In this document: one piece after another, positions 62,930 through 64,000 of the stretch
Layout: the number at the start of each line of letters is the position of its first letter
How positions within the stretch are numbered: the first letter of the stretch is position 1
From: Lysinibacillus fusiformis
GTDB lineage: Bacteria; Bacillota; Bacilli; Bacillales_A; Planococcaceae
Length of the DNA: 64,000 nucleotides
Direction of reading: 5' to 3'
Assembly (NCBI RefSeq): GCF_016925635.1
Contig: NZ_CP070490.1
Location: 558,001 to 622,000 of the forward strand
Program-made: the position numbers and the translations under genes
The notes under the pieces: model-generated
Database searches by the model: none
What the model saw: only the letters and a program-made list of their open reading frames with translations
Told to the model about the DNA's origin: nothing

Positions 62930-63746
62930 TGAGGATTTAGGAGATGGGGATTTATCGAGTGAATTTATCTTTTCAGCCGAACAGCAGGGGTCTTTTTCCT
63001 TTTATGCTAAAGAAAACGGAATTTTTTGTGGAGCTCTCATTATTGAGCATGGCTTTCTCCTACTCGATCGATCAATCGAAGTTAATCTTCATAAAAAAGA
63101 TGGAGAGATGGTTCAGTCAGGTGATGTGCTCGCTGTGATTAAAGGTCCCTTACAAAAGTTATTAATAGGTGAGCGTGTCATTTTAAATCTTATTCAACGT
63201 ATGTCTGCTATTGCAACGGCGACCCATCTTGCAGTTCAAGAAACCGTAGGTACGCATGCAAAAATATGCGATACCCGTAAAACAATACCTGGACTGCGTA
63301 TGCTGGATAAATATGCTGTTCGAATCGGTGGTGCTTTTAATCATCGTAATGGTCTGTATGATGCAATCATGCTAAAGGATAATCATATTGCCTTTGCTGG
63401 TAGCATAACAAATGCAGTTCAGGCCGCTAGAGCGAAAGTCGGTCATACCGTAAAAATTGAAGTTGAAATTGAAACAAAAGAACAGCTAGAAGAAGCTATC
63501 AACGCTGGAGCAGATATTATTATGTTTGATAACCGTAGTCCAGAAGAGATACGTGCATGGCTTCCCACTGTCCCTCCTTCTATTGCAACTGAAGCATCTG
63601 GGGGCATCACACTTGAAAATTTAAAGGCATATGCCCAATCGGGTATTCAGTGGATTTCACTTGGCTCCTTAACACATTCAGTTAAAGCTTTTGACATTAG
63701 TGCACTCGTTCAAATGAAAGGAGATCATTCCCTTGTCCATCACTAG
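62886..63746 (+). CDS. nadC: nicotinate-nucleotide pyrophosphorylase (carboxylating)
   Basis: Quinolinate phosphoribosyltransferase, 286 aa. N-terminal domain with [12 protein letters not shown]-terminal barrel with [41 protein letters not shown] (in sections, about 130-172), [10 protein letters not shown] and the phosphate-binding [11 protein letters not shown]. The start at 62886 lies inside nadB (44-bp overlap); this matches the family N-terminus. The stop overlaps nadA by 14 bases. Confidence 0.96.
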   Translation: MNIIKLEEMLKQFFNEDLGDGDLSSEFIFSAEQQGSFSFYAKENGIFCGALIIEHGFLLLDRSIEVNLHKKDGEMVQSGDVLAVIKGPLQKLLIGERVILNLIQRMSAIATATHLAVQETVGTHAKICDTRKTIPGLRMLDKYAVRIGGAFNHRNGLYDAIMLKDNHIAFAGSITNAVQAARAKVGHTVKIEVEIETKEQLEEAINAGADIIMFDNRSPEEIRAWLPTVPPSIATEASGGITLENLKAYAQSGIQWISLGSLTHSVKAFDISALVQMKGDHSLVHH

Positions 63747-64000
63747 TTTATTACAACAAACGACACTACTTCCTGAGCATTATCGGGCACTATCCGTAAA
63801 GGAAATGGAATCTCGTATTTTATCAATAAAGAAAAAATTAGGTCCTAAATTATTTATTCCTGGGCACCATTATCAAAAAGATGAGGTCATTCAATTTGCT
63901 GATGCAACTGGGGATTCTTTACAGTTAGCTCAATTATCCGCAGCAAATAAGGAAGCTGAACACATCGTATTTTGCGGCGTGCATTTTATGGCAGAGACTG
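63733..64000 (+). CDS. nadA: quinolinate synthase, 5' part (cut by window end)
   Basis: The first 89 codons are present. The start is TTG at 63733, with AAAGGAG nine bases upstream; translation begins [34 protein letters not shown] (His-containing substrate site) and [10 protein letters not shown] (first cluster cysteine, near residue 83) identify NadA, the [4Fe-4S] enzyme condensing iminoaspartate with dihydroxyacetone phosphate. Third gene of nadB-nadC-nadA; its cluster is probably supplied by the divergent nifS product. Confidence 0.93.
   Translation, partial: MSITSLLQQTTLLPEHYRALSVKEMESRILSIKKKLGPKLFIPGHHYQKDEVIQFADATGDSLQLAQLSAANKEAEHIVFCGVHFMAET

Overview
The window looks like a piece of a low-GC Gram-positive spore-former chromosome of the Lysinibacillus / Bacillaceae type. 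The basis is strong AGGAGG-like ribosome sites, T-box and SAM-I leaders, a Bacillus-type 20-tRNA cluster, and local gene orders shared with Bacillus subtilis: ytqA-ytqB, ytpA-ytoA-metK-pckA-ytmA-ytkD, ytzI-ytjA(yidD), menE/menB/menH/menD/menF-menA-yteA and nifS/nadB-nadC-nadA. The genus is an inference from gene content and not from a database search.

Layout. 1-6800: a di/oligopeptide ABC transporter operon without a binding protein, followed by a LytS/YesM-type histidine kinase, a YesN-type response regulator and a transporter-like membrane protein. 6845-8350: an ECF sigma factor with a membrane partner and a likely self-recognised promoter. 8665-9846: a CNT nucleoside transporter. 9992-12750: leuS with a Leu(CTC) T-box leader. 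12772-14963: SulP transporter plus ArsR repressor with a 26-bp palindromic operator. 15065-18008: an MFS exporter and ytqA-ytqB (tRNA wobble-uridine modification). 18073-26184: AGCS symporter, a YtpA-like hydrolase lacking its serine, ytoA, metK (SAM-I riboswitch), pckA, ytmA, ytkD. 26221-26910: a gene-free stretch carrying two inverted copies of a GC-rich Bacillaceae-type intergenic repeat.

26911-39634 is the most unusual region. It holds two divergent blocks sharing a control region with a duplicated 23-bp site: a second peptide ABC transporter, DUF1177 protein, M20 peptidase, IclR regulator and M29-like aminopeptidase on the minus strand; binding protein, two tandem amidohydrolases (the first lacking the HxH metal motif) and an AroM-family protein on the plus strand. 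I read it as an uptake and breakdown pathway for an unidentified peptide-like or cyclic amide compound.

39681-43048: small membrane proteins, yidD, a Zur-controlled zinc-binding lipoprotein and a secreted transglutaminase-like protein. 43180-52624: the menaquinone genes, with an IS256-family insertion (44870-46387, 8-bp target duplication) sitting inside a tandem repeat between menB and menE; menC is not in the window. 52638-57643: dipeptidase, yteA, TipA-type regulator, a zinc-ribbon/trypsin-like membrane protease and diaminopropionate ammonia-lyase. 57871-59953: twenty tRNAs and a 5S rRNA on the minus strand with their own promoter and no adjoining 16S/23S. 60172-64000: nifS divergent from nadB-nadC-nadA (nadA cut by the window end).
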